DNA of 64,000 bases from Oscillospiraceae bacterium (GTDB lineage Bacteria; Bacillota; Clostridia; Oscillospirales; Oscillospiraceae). How positions within the stretch are numbered: the first letter of the stretch is position 1; every line of letters starts with the position of its first letter. A program made the position numbers and the translations under genes. Shown here piece after piece: positions 41,958 through 50,451 of the stretch. Location of the stretch: NCBI GenBank assembly GCA_910575815.1, contig CAJTFN010000001.1, forward strand, positions 1-64,000, given 5' to 3'. The notes under the pieces were generated by a model. It was not told the DNA's origin. It did not search any database and saw only the letters and a list, made by a program, of their open reading frames with translations.

Positions 41958-43127
41958 ATGGCGAAGCGCAGACCATCTGGTGACGGCATGGTACGCAAGC
42001 GTGACGACGGACGCTGGGAGGGCCGTATCGTGGTGGGCCACAAGAAAAACGGCGACTCCATCTTCCACTACGTCTATGCTCCCATGCAGAAAGAGTTATC
42101 CGCGAAGCTCCGCCAGCACATCGACAGCTACCAGGGTGCCGACCTGACAGAGCAAAGCAGGATGATGCTCTCGGAGTGGCTGGACCAGTGGCTGAGGAGC
42201 ACGGCAGATACACTGCGGCCCAACACGCTGAGAAACTACTGCAGTTACATCGAGAACCACATCCGCCCCAGCCTGGGTGATAAACAGCTGGCCCGAATCA
42301 CACCGAAAGACATCCAGCGGTTCTACAAAACGCTGAGCGATTGTCTGGCCAGTGGTACAGTGCGCCGCATCCACACTACGCTCCACGGCGTACTGAAAGC
42401 GGCGCAGCAGGCTCACCTGATCGCCAGCAATCCAACCGAACAGATTATCGCTCCCAAGTTCAGCTATGGAGCGAAACAAATCCTGACAGACGATCAGCTG
42501 GATATGTTTATGAAGGTCATCGTGGAGGATGAAATCTGGCATGACTTCTTCTACACGGAACTGACCACCGGTCTGCGGCGGGGTGAGATCTGTGGACTCA
42601 AGTGGGAGGACTTCGATGAGGTCAGCGGTACACTGAAAATCTGCCGTACCGTCTACCGAGAAGATGGCGGCGGGCTGACTACTGGGGATACCAAGACCAA
42701 CGCCGGTACTCGTAAGGTCGTATTGCCTGGCAGTACAGTTACAGTTCTCCGTGAGCGAAAAAAGTCCGCACTGACTGAGTGGATATTCCCCAACCCCCTG
42801 AAGCCGGAACAGCCCACCGATCCTGGCTCCGCATACCGCCGGTTGAAGGTCCTGCTGAAGCGGGCCGGCCTTCCGAATATTCGCTTCCACGACTTGCGTC
42901 ACACCTTCGCAACTCACGCTCTGGCGTCGGGCGTGGATGTGAAAACCTTATCGGGTATCCTGGGTCACACCAGAGCGGCGTTCACGCTGGACACCTACAC
43001 CCATACGACTGGCGACATGCAAAGGCGGGCATCGGAAGTAGTAGGAGATTTCCTGACAGATATTTTCGGAGAGGAGCTGAGACCGTGGGAAGAAAACGCA
43101 AAAGCGGCGAGGGTACAGTCCGGCTGA
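41958..43127 (+). CDS. Tyrosine recombinase (Int3, copy 2)
   Basis: 389 aa with the full R-K-H-R-H-Y set (GLRRGE, DTKTNAG, HDLRH, LGH, DTYTH). AAAGGAGA precedes the ATG by 9 bases. Intact although the following Int2 is broken, so this copy could supply Int3 in trans. Confidence 0.93.
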   Translation: MAKRRPSGDGMVRKRDDGRWEGRIVVGHKKNGDSIFHYVYAPMQKELSAKLRQHIDSYQGADLTEQSRMMLSEWLDQWLRSTADTLRPNTLRNYCSYIENHIRPSLGDKQLARITPKDIQRFYKTLSDCLASGTVRRIHTTLHGVLKAAQQAHLIASNPTEQIIAPKFSYGAKQILTDDQLDMFMKVIVEDEIWHDFFYTELTTGLRRGEICGLKWEDFDEVSGTLKICRTVYREDGGGLTTGDTKTNAGTRKVVLPGSTVTVLRERKKSALTEWIFPNPLKPEQPTDPGSAYRRLKVLLKRAGLPNIRFHDLRHTFATHALASGVDVKTLSGILGHTRAAFTLDTYTHTTGDMQRRASEVVGDFLTDIFGEELRPWEENAKAARVQSG

Positions 43128-43615
43128 GAAAAGACGGGCGTTGGGAGGGCCGAGTGGTCGTCGGTTACGATGACAAGGGCCTACCTAAAACAAAAAATGT
43201 GCTGGCCAAGACCAAGACGGAGTGCGTGGCGAAACTGGAATCGCTGAAAGAGTCCGTGGCTCCTGCAACCGCCGTCAAGACCAGGGCGGATATGCCCTTC
43301 GGCGAGTGGATGGAATTCTGGTACGAAAACTACAGCAAGCCAATGCTCCGCCCCAGTTCCCAGCGATCCTATGAGGACTTTATCAGGCTCTACATCCGCC
43401 CCAAGTTGGGCAGTGTTCCTCTGAACAAGTTAACGATGAATGACCTCCAGCGGTTCTTCAACTGGATGAGAAAGGACGGACGTACGCTGCATAGAGAAAC
43501 CAGAGGCGGTGGTCTCTCGGACAATATGGTGCGCAACTGTCACAGTCTCTGCCGCAGGGCGTTGGAAAAAGCTGTGGCAGAGCGATTGATCGTAAAGAAT
43601 CCAATTGAGGAATGC
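43085..43615 (+). pseudogene. Int2 of copy 2, N-terminal part separated by inversion
   Basis: From GTG 43085 it encodes Int2 residues 1-177 (arm and core-binding domains) with the usual 43-base overlap with Int3. After NPIEEC it runs into unrelated codons and stops at 43660. The catalytic remainder is at 36787-37692 on the other strand. A truncated DNA-binding protein might act as an inhibitor of the intact Int2; that is speculation. Confidence 0.88.
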
Positions 43616-43644
43616 TTAGTCCATCAAAGCAAAGGAGGCCATGT

Positions 43645-44678
43645 ATGCGAAAACGATTGATTGCCGTTCCCCTGCTGTGCGGCGCTCTTTTATCCCTCGC
43701 CGCCTGCGGGAACTATGCCATTCCGGACAGTACGCCCCCGCCGTCACAGTCTGCCGCCGCAAATCCGTTTGATGAGGCGGAGGAGGATGCCGGATTTCTG
43801 GCAATGCTCACCCACGGGGCTGCTTCGGCTGATTTTTCCGAGAGTGGGGAGCGTCTGCCATTCCCCTATGACGGCGGCGAGTTTCGGCTGGACTACTGTT
43901 TTTCCCTCACCGGCAAGATGGATACCGTTGGATTTCTCCTGTTTCTGGACGGCCAGCCACAGCCCTACAAGGTGAACGATACCACAGCGGAGTATAAGTA
44001 TTGTCACAGCTTCCCCGCGGAGGAGGATCAGAGCTTCTCCTTCCTCTTTGAGCCTGTGACCGTCAGGGCCGGCGATACGCTGGCCCTGACGGTGGTGAGC
44101 ATCACCAACCCGGACTTCCAGCCGGATATGGAATCCACCTCCAGCTATGGCTGGTATCATAAGACGCTGGATTCCCATATTGAATTGCGGTTCAACGTGG
44201 ACGCCCCCACCGCCCATTCAGACCTTCCGCCTGTCCAGGAAATCTTTTCACAAAGCGAAGCGCGGGAGGAAAAGGTCACAGCGCGGTATGTGGAAAATGA
44301 GCTTCCCAAATACGGCTGGGGCGGTGTGAGCATGGACACGCTGGACAGCGGAATCTACTATACATTCTCCTGTGACGGCGGCATCACCTATGACAATCTG
44401 CTTGTCTCCGCCCCCGTTCCCCTGCGCTTTACCATGTGCGGCACAGCCGGAACAAGTTACAGCATCGCTTTTTTCTGGATCACCGGCCGGTGAAGCTTGA
44501 CGAAGGCGCCTGCCGCTCCATTACCTTGAGCAAAGGCGGCGTCATGGAGCTTGAGGCCGTGATCGACCCGGACAAGCTGGGGCAGTTTAACACCTTCTAC
44601 TGTGTGGCCGTCCCCCAGGACGGAGCCTCCGGCCCGTTCTTTAAGACCAATTCTATTTTATTGTATAAGGAGAGCTGA
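43645..44678 (+). pseudogene. Lipoprotein gene with a frameshift near its end
   Basis: ATG at 43645 with AAAGGAGG 6 bases upstream; lipoprotein signal MRKRLIAVPLLCGALLSLAA with C. The frame runs to 44493. The sequence then plainly continues one frame over (PVKLDEGACRSITLSKGGVM to LLYKES at 44678), ending 2 bases before the next gene. One base has been gained or lost around 44478-44488, or the read has an error there. The extracellular domain family is not recognised. Its promoter appears to have been cut away by the inversion at 43613. Confidence 0.7.
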
Positions 44679-44680
44679 AC

Positions 44681-45847
44681 ATGAAAAAGACATTCCGCAT
44701 CACATTGGCGCTGATTTTTACCCTGGCGTTGTCCGCCTGCGGCAAGACGGATTCCCCGGCTCCCGCGGTTTCGGGAAGTGATCCCTCCGACACTCCCGCG
44801 GTTTCTGTTCCCGCCCCTGGCGGACAGCCGGGACAGTCCCCCTCCTCCTGCACCTTCGACCCCGCCCTGTTTGGCGGCAAGCTCCAGAGCTGCGCCTATG
44901 CCGGGAACGGAACGCTCCTTGTGCTGGCGGACAAGCTGTACCTCTACGACACCGGGACTTCCTCGGTGCTGGCCACCGCGGAAGCGCCCCTGCGGGACTT
45001 TGAGGCCCAGGCCATTGACGGGGGCTGCGTCCTGTCCGGCATGGGCGCCAGCGGCATGATGGCGTACATCTACGACAGCTCCCTCTCTCTGAACAAGGAG
45101 ATCGCGGTGAATGAGCTTTTGCGGGGAGATTTAGTTGTCAGCGAAACCGGGGGCGTAGCGGCCTCCACAGACGGAAAAAAGCTGGCCTTCGCCGCCTTGG
45201 GCGGGCTGTATCTGTATGACCTGGAAAGCGGGAGCCTGACTACTCTCCTGGACGTGACCCAAAACGCCGGAACAGCCAGCATCAGTATTTCCATGCTGAA
45301 TGGCGCCGCCTTTGCCCAGGATAACAGCCAGATCGTGTTCTATGGCAACGGCAGCTCAATTCCCACGGTAGACGGCGAGGAAGACTTTTCCATCTACGGG
45401 AGCATCGCCGTGGATGGCGGCGGTCTGGAGCTCACAAAACCGTCCGGCTATGAAGTGGAAGAAATACAGAGCGGTGTCAGCCGGTTGTTTTTCCCGCGGG
45501 CCTTTACCCAGGCCGATGGAACGTTGCTTTGGATCGACCGGGCAACAGGCAGCGCCAATACGCTCTCCTTCTCCTCCAGCGGTGAGGGCAAAGACGGCGT
45601 GTACGGCTCGGAACAGGGGAACTATGTGGCCACCGCCGTTCTGGGCAGCAATCTGACCGTTCGCGTCTATGACGTGGCCTCCGGTGAATTGGTTGCCACC
45701 GAAGTGATTGAGAACTCCGACCCCACATATTTCTACCGCATCCCCAGGATTTACCTTTTAGACGGGGCCAAGACCGCCGTAGTCGTTCTCGGAGGCAGTA
45801 TCGACGAGCTTGATACGCTGGTGTCCACGTTTGAGTTTGGAGCGTAA
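44681..45847 (+). CDS. Lipoprotein with a beta-propeller-like domain
   Basis: 388 aa. Signal MKKTFRITLALIFTLALSAC, a Pro/Ser-rich linker to about 60, then repeated blades of the kind LLVLADKLYLYDTGTSSVL, AFAALGGLYLYDLESGSLTT and VRVYDVASGELVATEV, suggesting a WD40/YVTN-like propeller on the cell surface. Coupled to the preceding lipoprotein gene (2-base gap) and followed by ABC transporter ATPase sequence, so possibly a sensing or substrate-capturing part of that transporter. Confidence 0.75.
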   Translation: MKKTFRITLALIFTLALSACGKTDSPAPAVSGSDPSDTPAVSVPAPGGQPGQSPSSCTFDPALFGGKLQSCAYAGNGTLLVLADKLYLYDTGTSSVLATAEAPLRDFEAQAIDGGCVLSGMGASGMMAYIYDSSLSLNKEIAVNELLRGDLVVSETGGVAASTDGKKLAFAALGGLYLYDLESGSLTTLLDVTQNAGTASISISMLNGAAFAQDNSQIVFYGNGSSIPTVDGEEDFSIYGSIAVDGGGLELTKPSGYEVEEIQSGVSRLFFPRAFTQADGTLLWIDRATGSANTLSFSSSGEGKDGVYGSEQGNYVATAVLGSNLTVRVYDVASGELVATEVIENSDPTYFYRIPRIYLLDGAKTAVVVLGGSIDELDTLVSTFEFGA

Positions 45848-45848
45848 C

Positions 45849-46034
45849 ATGGAGATCGCAGGTGGAAACGCGCGTGGAATGGAAACAAAATGCCAGCCTA
45901 TTTCCCGCATCTGGCTTGATACAGAACGAAAGATCGCATCCTTTCATCCTCTTGCTGATACTGAGCAAAACCATTTTTGCTGTTACAGCCGTGAGCAATT
46001 TATGATATATACCTTACTCGAATTTGGAGAATAA
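45849..46034 (+). CDS. Small hypothetical protein
   Basis: 61 aa: MEIAGGNARGMETKCQ then SRIWLDTERKIASFHPLADT and FCCYSREQFMIYTLLEFGE. It starts one base after the previous stop region. The WLD-E-KIASFHP pattern resembles short uncharacterised Firmicute proteins. No strong ribosome site; may be unexpressed. Confidence 0.35.
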   Translation: MEIAGGNARGMETKCQPISRIWLDTERKIASFHPLADTEQNHFCCYSREQFMIYTLLEFGE

Positions 46035-46035
46035 C

Positions 46036-46383
46036 ATGGAAATCACATTTGAAAGCGTATCCAAGCAATACAAAAGCAAGTATGCGCTGAAAAACTTTAC
46101 CGCCACCTTGAACGAGGGCGTGTATGGCCTGCTGGGTGAAAACGGGGCCGGAAAAACAACGCTTATCAATACCTTTGTGGGCATTTTGCGGGGGGACAGC
46201 GGCACAATCCGGGTGGACGGCCAGGATGTGAGGACGCTGGGCAAAGCGTTCCTATCCCAAATCGGCTATATGCCGCAGTACCCCATTTTTTACCGGGATT
46301 TTACCGTCAAGGATTTTCTGCTCTATATGTGTGCGCTGAAAGACATTCCCACCCATGAAGCGCAAGACCGGGTTCTCTATGCA
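46036..46383 (+). pseudogene. ABC transporter ATPase truncated by module copy 3
   Basis: ATG at 46036 after TTTGGAGAATAAC. Walker A GENGAGKTT and the Q-loop (IGYMPQYPIFYRDFTVKDFL) are present. After about 112 codons the sequence enters Int2 of copy 3; the shared junction lies within TTCTCTATGCAG. Signature, Walker B and permease genes are gone, so the transporter cannot work. Confidence 0.82.
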
Positions 46384-46786
46384 GCGTACGTCCATCCTTT
46401 CTCATCCAGTTGAAGAACCGCTGGAGGTCATTCATCGTTAACTTGTTCAGAGGAACACTGCCCAATTTGGGGCGGATGTAGAGCCTGATAAAGTCCTCAT
46501 AGGATCGCTGGGAACTGGGGCGGAGCATTGGCTTGCTGTAGTTTTCGTACCAGAATTCCATCCACTCGCCGAAGGGCATATCCGCCCTGATCTTAACGGC
46601 GGTTGCAGGAGTCACGGACTCTTTCAGCGATTCCAGTTTCGCCACGCACTCCGTCTTGGTCATGGCCAGCACATTTTTTGTTTTGGGTAGGCCCTTATCA
46701 TCGTAGCCAATGACTACCCGGCCTTCCCAGCGTCCGTCTTTTCTCAGTCGGACTGTACCCTCGCCTCTCTTGCGCTTTCTTCCCAC
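46372..46786 (-). pseudogene. Int2 of copy 3, N-terminal fragment
   Basis: From GTG 46786 it encodes about 136 Int2 residues (arm and part of the core-binding domain, to DGRTLHRE), then breaks into the ABC ATPase gene. It again overlaps Int3 by 43 bases. The break point differs from that of copy 2. Confidence 0.85.
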
Positions 46787-47913
46787 GGTCTCAACTCCTC
46801 TCCGAAAATGTCTGTCAGAAAATCACCTACAACTTCCGAGGCTCGTTTCTGCATATCGCCGGTGGTGTGGGTGTAGGTGTCCAGCGTGAATGCCGCTCTA
46901 GTATGGCCCAGGATGCCGGACAAGGTTTTCACGTCCACGCCCGACGCCAGAGCGTGAGTGGCGAAGGTGTGACGCAGGTCGTGGAAACGAATGTTCGGGA
47001 GGCCGGCCCGCTTCAGCAGGACCTTCAACCGGCGGTATGCGAAGCCAGGATTGGTGGGCTGTTCCGGCTTCAGCGGGTTGGGGAATATCCACTCGGTCAG
47101 TGCGGACTTTTTTCGTTCACGGAGGACCTGTACTGTGCTGGCTGGCAGCACGATTTTCCGGACGCCGGCGCTGGTCTTGGTATCCCCGGCAGTCAGCCCG
47201 CCACCAGTTTCCCGGTAGACGGTACGGCAGACTTTCAGTGTGCCGACGACCTCATCGAAATCCTCCCACTTGAGTCCGCAGATCTCGCCCCGCCGCAGGC
47301 CGGTGGTCAGTTCCGTGTAGAAGAAGTCGTGCCAGATTTCATCCTCCGCGATGACCTTCATGAACACATCCAGCTGCTCGTCCGTCAGTATCTGCTTTAC
47401 TCCATAGCTGAACCTGGGAGCGGTGATCTGCTCGGTCGGGTTGCTGGCAATCAGGTGAGCTTGCTGTGCCGCCTTCAGCGCACCGTGGAGCGTGGTGTGG
47501 ATGCGGCGCACCGTACCACTGGCCAGACAATCACTCAGCTTCTCGTAGAACCGTTGCACATCCTTCGGTGTAATTCGAGCCAGCTGTTTGTCTCCCAGGT
47601 TGGGGCGGATGTGGTTCTCGATGTAGCTGCGATAGTTCCTCAGCGTGTTGGATCGCAGAGTATCCGCCATGTTCTCCAGCCACTGATTGAGCCATTCACT
47701 CAAGATCATCCTGCTCTGCTCCGTCAGGTCGGCACCCTGGTAGCTGTCGATGTGCTGGCGGAGCTTTGTGGATAGTTCTTTCTGCGTGTGAGCGTAGACG
47801 TAGCGGAAGATGGAGTCGCCGTTTTCCTTGTGGCCCACCACGATACGGCCCTCCCAGCGACCGTCGTCACGCTTGCGCACCATGCCGTCACCGGACGGTC
47901 TACGCTTTGCCAT
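46744..47913 (-). CDS. Tyrosine recombinase (Int3, copy 3)
   Basis: 389 aa, complete catalytic set (GLRRGE, DTKTSAG, HDLRH, LGH, DTYTH). AGGAGGTGAG precedes the ATG. It is the third intact Int3 in the window, while only one Int2 (copy 1) is intact. Confidence 0.93.
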   Translation of the reverse strand: MAKRRPSGDGMVRKRDDGRWEGRIVVGHKENGDSIFRYVYAHTQKELSTKLRQHIDSYQGADLTEQSRMILSEWLNQWLENMADTLRSNTLRNYRSYIENHIRPNLGDKQLARITPKDVQRFYEKLSDCLASGTVRRIHTTLHGALKAAQQAHLIASNPTEQITAPRFSYGVKQILTDEQLDVFMKVIAEDEIWHDFFYTELTTGLRRGEICGLKWEDFDEVVGTLKVCRTVYRETGGGLTAGDTKTSAGVRKIVLPASTVQVLRERKKSALTEWIFPNPLKPEQPTNPGFAYRRLKVLLKRAGLPNIRFHDLRHTFATHALASGVDVKTLSGILGHTRAAFTLDTYTHTTGDMQKRASEVVGDFLTDIFGEELRPWEESAREARVQSD

Positions 47914-47916
47914 TTG

Positions 47917-48213
47917 TTACTCACCTCCTGTCCGAATATCACCGTCGTTTTCGTCCATGCACTCGACCATCAGCCTGACACCCAATCGGAAACCCAGGAT
48001 GAAATTCTCGGTTGCTGTGATACTGTTGATCTCATGCTGGGAGCGGATAAACCTTGTGAGGGTCTGCTGACCCTCCTCGCTGAGGAGTTCCATTAGCTGC
48101 GCCTCGCACTTAGCGACACGGTCTACTGCCCGCTTCAGTTCTGAGCCAGGTATCATCTGCTGTTCGTTGGGTGTGATGTTGCCGTAGTAGAGGTCTTCCA
48201 GGATCGTTCTCAT
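47917..48213 (-). CDS. DUF6809-like small protein, present only in copy 3
   Basis: 98 aa from ATG 48213 with AAAGGAGG 8 bases upstream: MRTILEDLYYGNITPNEQQM, then LKRAVDRVAKCEAQLMELLS and ENFILGFRLGVRLMVECM. This helical pattern is common in uncharacterised proteins of clostridial mobile elements. It lies between the RHH-like and Int3 genes; copies 1 and 2 have lost it, joining their leader directly to Int3. It may be an ancestral accessory factor. Confidence 0.6.
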   Translation of the reverse strand: MRTILEDLYYGNITPNEQQMIPGSELKRAVDRVAKCEAQLMELLSEEGQQTLTRFIRSQHEINSITATENFILGFRLGVRLMVECMDENDGDIRTGGE

Positions 48214-48332
48214 ATCTACTGCCTCCTTTGCAACACCAACACATACCACACTTTGCGGAATATAGCTACTACTTTTTTCGAGGACTTTTATTCTTTGTTT
48301 TGCGGCGCAGAATTTGAACAGGGTACGGGTGA

Positions 48333-48597
48333 TCACAGACCACCTCTTTGGTAACGGACAGCGTTGTCTAGCGAGATACTGCCGCTGATCTTTTTCACAT
48401 CCTGGACGCACTGTCCCCGGAGCACCTTGAGCTGCTCATCAGGAATCTCCATCCCAGCCGCCAGCGCGTTCATCACCATACCCTGCACCACCGCCAGCTT
48501 GAAGAGCGGACGGCCGCTGTTCAGAGGACACATCTCTTTGACGAGTTGCTGTGTCTCAGGAAAGGTTCGTACGCAAACTTGTTTTTTCTCCCGGCAT
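48333..48597 (-). pseudogene. Degenerate ribbon-helix-helix-like gene (copy 3)
   Basis: The ATG at 48597 (MPGEKTSLRTNLS) soon hits a stop by frameshift. In another frame ETQQLVKEMCP continues, then about 50 codons are missing before FKLAVVQGMVMNALAAGMEI and the usual end NAVRYQRGGL. Inactive. Confidence 0.8.
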
Positions 48598-49030
48598 GAT
48601 GCTCTTCCTGAAATTCGTAAATATCCCCGCCTTGACCCGCCAGTATTGCGGCGGCTGTAAGGGCAGAGGAAAAACTGACCCCCGACTTGCCCCCAGGGGG
48701 TGAAAAATGACCCCCGCACAGATTCCCGCAAAATCTCTGAAAACCACCTGTGACAGCCACCTTGTGAAATGGTGAAACGACGCAGTTTTTTCTCTGTTCT
48801 CCTCATTTACGGTCACCTGCCACAGCAAAAAGTTGGAATTCCGACCACCTATTGAAAAGCCCCGACCCGCTCTGCGGGGCGGTGTAGCTGGCCGGGGGGC
48901 GCGTAAGCGACCCCCAGCCTTTATCCTGCACTTTTTTCGACCCCCTGGTTCACCTGTCACTTTCGGTTGTGCTGATTTCACTGGATGGCGCACACCGGCC
49001 ACACGCTTTGGACACGGCTGCGTCTGCGAT
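48598..49030 (-). other. Conserved GGGGGTC leader (copy 3), cut at its outer end
   Basis: Homologous to the leaders of copies 1 and 2 up to GCGTCTGCGAT (about 49030), where it is abruptly joined to a prophage tail gene. The helix-turn-helix gene is missing from this copy. Confidence 0.6.
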
Positions 49031-49624
49031 CCAAGGCGGATTTTTCAACACCTTTAATTCCCCGGAAACAATCGTTTCCCCCTTGTCCTCGAAAATGACG
49101 CGGGCGGTCCGTTCCTCCACATTGACAGAGGAAACCCAGCCCGTCCGCACGATGTTTTTTAATACGTTCAAATTCAGGTCGTCCATACAGGCAAGCCCAT
49201 TTTTACCGGCGATTTCATTTGCAATCGCCGAAAGCTTGATTTTCTCCCATGCCTTTGTTTTTTTCTGCGTTCGGGCGGCGGTCTTATATGGGATTGACCC
49301 GGCCTTGATATTCACTTTCGCCGGGGGGCCGGACCCCTCCACGGTGTCAACCTCGAACGTCCCGCAATCCAGCACCCGGTCCCCCGCCGATTCCCAATTC
49401 TTTTGAATGATGACGGCGGAAACCTCCGCGGATTTTCCCGCCGTCGCGTTGTTCAGCCAGTTTCCCAGCCAAATCCATTCACGATCTGCAAGGGAAAGTT
49501 GCAAATCGTCCGCTTTGTCCTCTTCGTTGTCCGTGTAGGTCATGGAAAGCAAGTCCCGGTTAATATCTGCGGTCACATCTGCGCCGTCCAGAAACAGCTT
49601 GATTTCCGCTCTTCGTGCGTTCAT
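49031..49624 (-). pseudogene. Phage late control protein D-like tail protein, truncated
   Basis: From ATG 49624 (MNARRAEIKLFLDGADVTAD) it reads like the gpD/XkdQ baseplate hub: DRDLLSMTYTDNEEDKADDL-type start, RDWIWLGNWL-like segment, FEVDTVEGSGPPAKVNIKA and KLSAIANEIAGKNGL. Only about 195 residues remain before the junction with module copy 3. The start overlaps the stop of the upstream tail gene. Confidence 0.8.
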
Positions 49625-49830
49625 CCCTGCCCCCTTTTCCACGGCGGCAAGCCGCCAGCAACCCGCGGTTCGGGGTCAGGGATATTCAGCACGATTCCCG
49701 CCGGGAAAACGAAAAGGCGGCGGAATTCCGGGTTTGCCTTTATGATCTTGTCGGTGTATGTTTCGTCGCCCAGCGTCTTGTAGGCGATACCGTCCCACAT
49801 ATCCCCGGCAATGGTCGTATATTTAGTCAT
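49621..49830 (-). CDS. Phage tail protein X (LysM-like)
   Basis: 69 aa from ATG 49830: MTKYTTIAGDMWDGIAYKTL, then DKIIKANPEFRRLFVFPAGI and LNIPDP. It has the pattern of P2-type gpX tail-completion proteins with a LysM-like fold. Lies between gpD-like and another tail gene, the usual order in contractile-tail prophages. Probably a relic, since the neighbours are broken. Confidence 0.8.
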   Translation of the reverse strand: MTKYTTIAGDMWDGIAYKTLGDETYTDKIIKANPEFRRLFVFPAGIVLNIPDPEPRVAGGLPPWKRGQG

Positions 49831-50075
49831 AGGCCCGCCGCCTTTCGTCGTCCGCCCGCTGGCGGTCCCGTTCGTCGATTTCCTGCAAAAGTTCTTCGTC
49901 GTGCTTCCGCAAGATTTCTTCAATGTCCTGTGCCTGCGCGTCGTTCCCCACATGGAAAACCGGCGCGCTATGAATGACAACCGATCTTTGACGGTCAGCC
50001 GTCGAAAGCGTCGGCGGGTTCACGTCCGGGGCTTCCGCTCCCACGTTGGCCAGCCGGTACTGCTGAAATCCGCCG
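49823..50075 (-). pseudogene. C-terminal end of another phage tail gene
   Basis: The open frame reads FQQYRLANVGAEAPDVNPP and ends with IEEILRKHDEELLQEIDER and a charged tail. It overlaps the gpX gene start. The 5' part is lost at the junction near 50075. Position upstream of gpX suggests gpU or the tape-measure end. Confidence 0.5.
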
Positions 50076-50082
50076 TTTGTCC

Positions 50083-50340
50083 ATGAACGTCACGCCTCTG
50101 GGCATTTATTGGAAATACCGCCTGGAGGGGGAGGACCCGTGGCCCCAGGCCCGGCTGGCGCTGCGGATGAAGGACGGCAGCGAACTCAAGGCAGACTCTG
50201 CACAGATGACTGCGGGCGACTACACGGGCTCCGGCTGTACGGCGTCGGTGGATTTTGAAAAGCCCGTGGACCTCAGCCAAGCGGAGGCTGTGCTGTGGGA
50301 AGACGTGGTGATTCCCCTGGAGACGGGGCCGGAAACCTGA
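50083..50340 (+). pseudogene. C-terminal fragment of a DUF4179/DUF5643-type protein
   Basis: MNVTPLGIYWKYRLEGEDPW, then LRMKDGSELKADSAQM and DLSQAEAVLWEDVVIPL resemble the end of ECF-linked DUF4179 membrane regulators. No upstream part remains; the 5' side is prophage sequence. The next gene (50452) looks like a related protein. Confidence 0.55.
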
Positions 50341-50344
50341 TTTA

Positions 50345-50395
50345 AAAATTTTTCCAAAAAGCTGTGGTACTTTTCCCTCCCCCTCCGTTTACCTG
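50345..50395 (+). promoter_or_regulatory. ECF-type promoter element
   Basis: AAAAATTTTTCC, GCTGTGGTACTTT, a C-rich spacer and CCGTTTAC. 31 of 33 bases match the element before the broken sigma gene (22045-22080). TGTGGTAC and CGTTTA are plausible -35 and -10 boxes of one ECF sigma. Confidence 0.5.
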
Positions 50396-50451
50396 ATAGA
50401 ACGGGGCGGGGAGGGCATCTCCTTCCCGCCGAATCAGAAAGGAAGGTCATT

